Below the pieces are notes generated by a model. The model made no database searches. It had not been told where the DNA came from and saw only the letters and a program-made list of their open reading frames with translations. A DNA stretch of 64,000 nucleotides from Cloeon dipterum (Eukaryota; Arthropoda; Insecta; Ephemeroptera; Baetidae), in NCBI RefSeq assembly GCF_949628265.1, contig NC_088790.1, positions 7,196,545 through 7,260,544 of the forward strand, in the 5' to 3' direction. The position numbers and the translations under genes are program-made. Shown here one piece after another: positions 61,809 through 64,000 of the stretch; the stretch's first letter is position 1; each line of letters opens with the position of its first letter.

Positions 61809-64000
61809 GTAGGAACCGCGATGTCCTCTCTAAATTAATTGAATAATGTTAAGGATTGTGTAATTTTGTTCTGTATTAGTTGTTTTTTCGTTATGTTTTA
61901 ATTGGTGAAAATTAATATACAAATTGGATATGCCATTTTGGTGTGGAGTGTGAAAAACAATGTTCAAATGTGTTTTTTTTAAAAATTAATTTTTGTTTAC
62001 TTTCCAAATTAGTACAGGAAAGTTTCAGTCTTAATTTCCGTCCTGTGACAGTCTGACAGTGGAAAATACAAAATTTAATTTACTCTAAAAATTTCCAATC
62101 AGTTTCAACATTTTATTTTTTTTTATAAATCTACAAATCCTAATACTATACTATATTTCAGATCAGGGTAACTTAGAGATTTGCAATTCAGGATTATGTT
62201 GTAGTTTATACTCTGCATAATACATAAGTTTGTTTGCAAAAAAATGCTAATTTCAGTTGGCGCTATTTGCTCGCTATCTGTGATCTGATGGTAAACACTA
62301 GAAAAAGGCACAGACAAAAGACCACACAGCTATTTAATATAAGCAATTCGGTAATTTAAGTTGGGCGGCGGTCATAAAAACTGTGGAAGCGTAGTTCATT
62401 AATTCAAAATTTCGCCATCAGTGAGCCGCCGTCTCGCCCATTTTGCGGGATGTGCAAATAGACGCATGCGAAGGGAGAGTACAGAAAATGGAAAAAATGG
62501 GCTCGCTTTGCGCGTAGTAGAAGCAGCTAGCACAGCCTGCTAATTACCATTTTTAGCAGTGGGTGCGATTATTTCTCAGAGCAAGTGGGTTAATTACGCA
62601 CAATAAAATGATTATTTGGCTCGTAATGAACAGCAAGACCAGCGAAATCGAATTCAGCTGGCTGAAATTGCTAGCATTTTTTACAGAGCGTCCCATCTGC
62701 ACCTTGTTCGTTGTAATTTATCTCTCTTTCTTTTAAACCGCTACGATTGGCCGACAATTTATTATACACAAGATTGATTTTTTGCAGTAAAAGGTATGTA
62801 GAACTAGGTTTTCAAGGGAAATACAATTATTAATTAAATTCCAAAAAAATATTGTGAATACGAAAGCTAGTTTGAAATATTAAAACTGAATTTAAATTTA
62901 AATTCTAGCATCTATTGAACTAAGTTTATTTGGTACGTTTCAATACCTTTTATCCAGTGAGGGGCAACTGAAAAATACAGCTGGAACAATTCTTCTTGCC
63001 GACTAAACAACATCTTAACAGTCTTTTAGAAATCCAAGGGTGGTGATTTAAATATTCTGCTGCCACGTAACCTTATTCTGCAGCTCCCGGTTTTTTCTCA
63101 GACTAAAAATGGCGTCGATGATGTTTTCCAGCGAAAAAGTTAGATTTCGGTATCAGGTCATAGCTCAATGTGCATTTAACAAAAGCAGGGAATACCTAAA
63201 TTTGTTTAAAACATTTTTATTTAAAATGGAAGAGTGGCAAAAAGAAAAGCCTTTTAATTGCTGCGCTCCAATCCCTAGAGCACTTGCAATTTTTTGTCGC
63301 CATTAAGCTGTGCAGAAGATAGCAAAGCACTCGCACTACTCTTTAATGGGGTAATAATTTTAGCGAACGAGCAGTCGAATCACAAAGAGAACCAGCCAGC
63401 GCCGCCGTGAGCGAATTAGGCGTGCGTGGAGTGCATATTTGTTCAGAGGACACCACACAGAAGCTTTAATTGCGCGAACGACGTTGTTTGCCCCTTACCA
63501 ACACAACGTAGCACGATAAAATCTACTAAAATGAAGCCGCCCGGCCAGAGTTCGGGGCCGCCATTTTTGGGCTTTCCTTAGAATTCCCGAATTTCGTAGC
63601 GGGAAATGATTGATTGAGAGAGTGCTGTGGTTTGCTGGGTGCAGGCGAGTGTGTGGCTATTGTGCGGCGGGCGTGTCGCTCTCCAATTCAATTCCGCCAA
63701 CATCTCTATACATATAGACCCCAGTGATTCCACACAATCGTTACATCAGCACACGCCGTGCACGCGCTGCCGCCAAAAATGATAGCATGCCACACAATAA
63801 AAAGTTGTGTGGAGAATACACACTATGTATTGTCGCGTGCTTGTCAATTAATCTATTTTGTTGGACGGCTGGAAAATGAAACAGGTTTGTTTCCATTTGC
63901 TGTGCAATGATGAGGACGACACGACAAAATTAAGAATTCTTTACAAATGTGGAACAATTGCGCATTTCGACCACAGAATTTGCTTGCTTTGCAAAGCATC
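61809..64000. other. Probable first intron, no exon confirmed
   Basis: AT-rich DNA alternates with GC-richer patches. The only coding-like item is a 65-codon ORF at 63109-63306 with a strong ATG context (AAAAATGGCG) and a good acceptor (GGTTTTTTCTCAG, ending at 63101) just upstream. It would not join the 61742 exon in frame, because that splice gives an immediate TAA. I do not call it a gene. Confidence 0.45.

Noticed and set aside
61377..61838. 153-codon plus-strand open frame
   Set aside because: It overlaps the signal-peptide exon in a different register and is Ser/Arg/Ala-rich, as expected from a GC-rich leader. It would also read through the splice donor at 61809.
63109..63306. 65-codon ORF with strong ATG context after a good splice acceptor
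   Set aside because: It would not splice in frame to the upstream signal-peptide exon and has no recognisable motif. Kept only as a note in the intron entry.
1..64000. CRISPR arrays, prokaryotic operons, rRNA genes, known conserved microRNAs
   Set aside because: Looked for by eye and not found. Repeat spacing, gene structure and intron content are those of an animal nuclear genome.

Overview
The window looks like nuclear DNA from an animal, most likely an insect or other arthropod. The clearest gene is a Delta/Epsilon-type glutathione S-transferase (GST), an arthropod-typical class. It is cut by five introns of 55-92 nt with normal GT-AG ends and has a TATA box plus an arthropod-style initiator. 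Coding sequence is sparse, and AT-rich stretches alternate with GC/CpG-richer blocks. Nothing resembles prokaryotic operons, CRISPR arrays or rRNA. The species cannot be named from the sequence alone.

Layout. 1-18.7 kb: no firm gene. This part holds two copies of a dispersed repeat (692-830 and 13771-13906), two MITE-like foldback elements (5132-5251 and 15167-15324), simple repeats and two weak candidate coding pieces (5658-5708; 7750-7980 on the minus strand). 18.73-19.80 kb: the complete six-exon GST gene on the minus strand, promoter to poly(A) signal, 227 codons. Its first 20-nt coding exon gives an N-terminus that matches the N-myristoylation rule. 19.8-27.3 kb: no gene seen; one perfect 24-bp palindrome. 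27.3-28.6 kb: a plus-strand gene of at least three exons for a small single-pass membrane protein that I do not recognise. 28.6-43.4 kb: no firm gene; one strong hairpin and one microexon-like segment. 43.44-44.12 kb: a decayed CR1-like non-LTR retrotransposon (LINE), followed at once by two neighbouring perfect palindromes. 44.2-61.4 kb: no firm gene; two long CT microsatellites, a G-quadruplex motif and several splice-bounded candidate exons of low confidence. 61.4-64 kb: a GC-rich 5' leader and a first coding exon for a signal peptide, with a donor site into an intron that appears to run off the window.

The genes show no operon-like or shared-pathway relation. The GST is a self-contained detoxification-type gene, the 27-28 kb gene an orphan membrane protein, and the 61.7 kb exon the start of a secreted or membrane protein whose body lies outside. 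Most of the remaining longer open frames look like chance openings in GC-richer DNA. All coordinates and splice calls were read by eye; no alignment or gene predictor was run.
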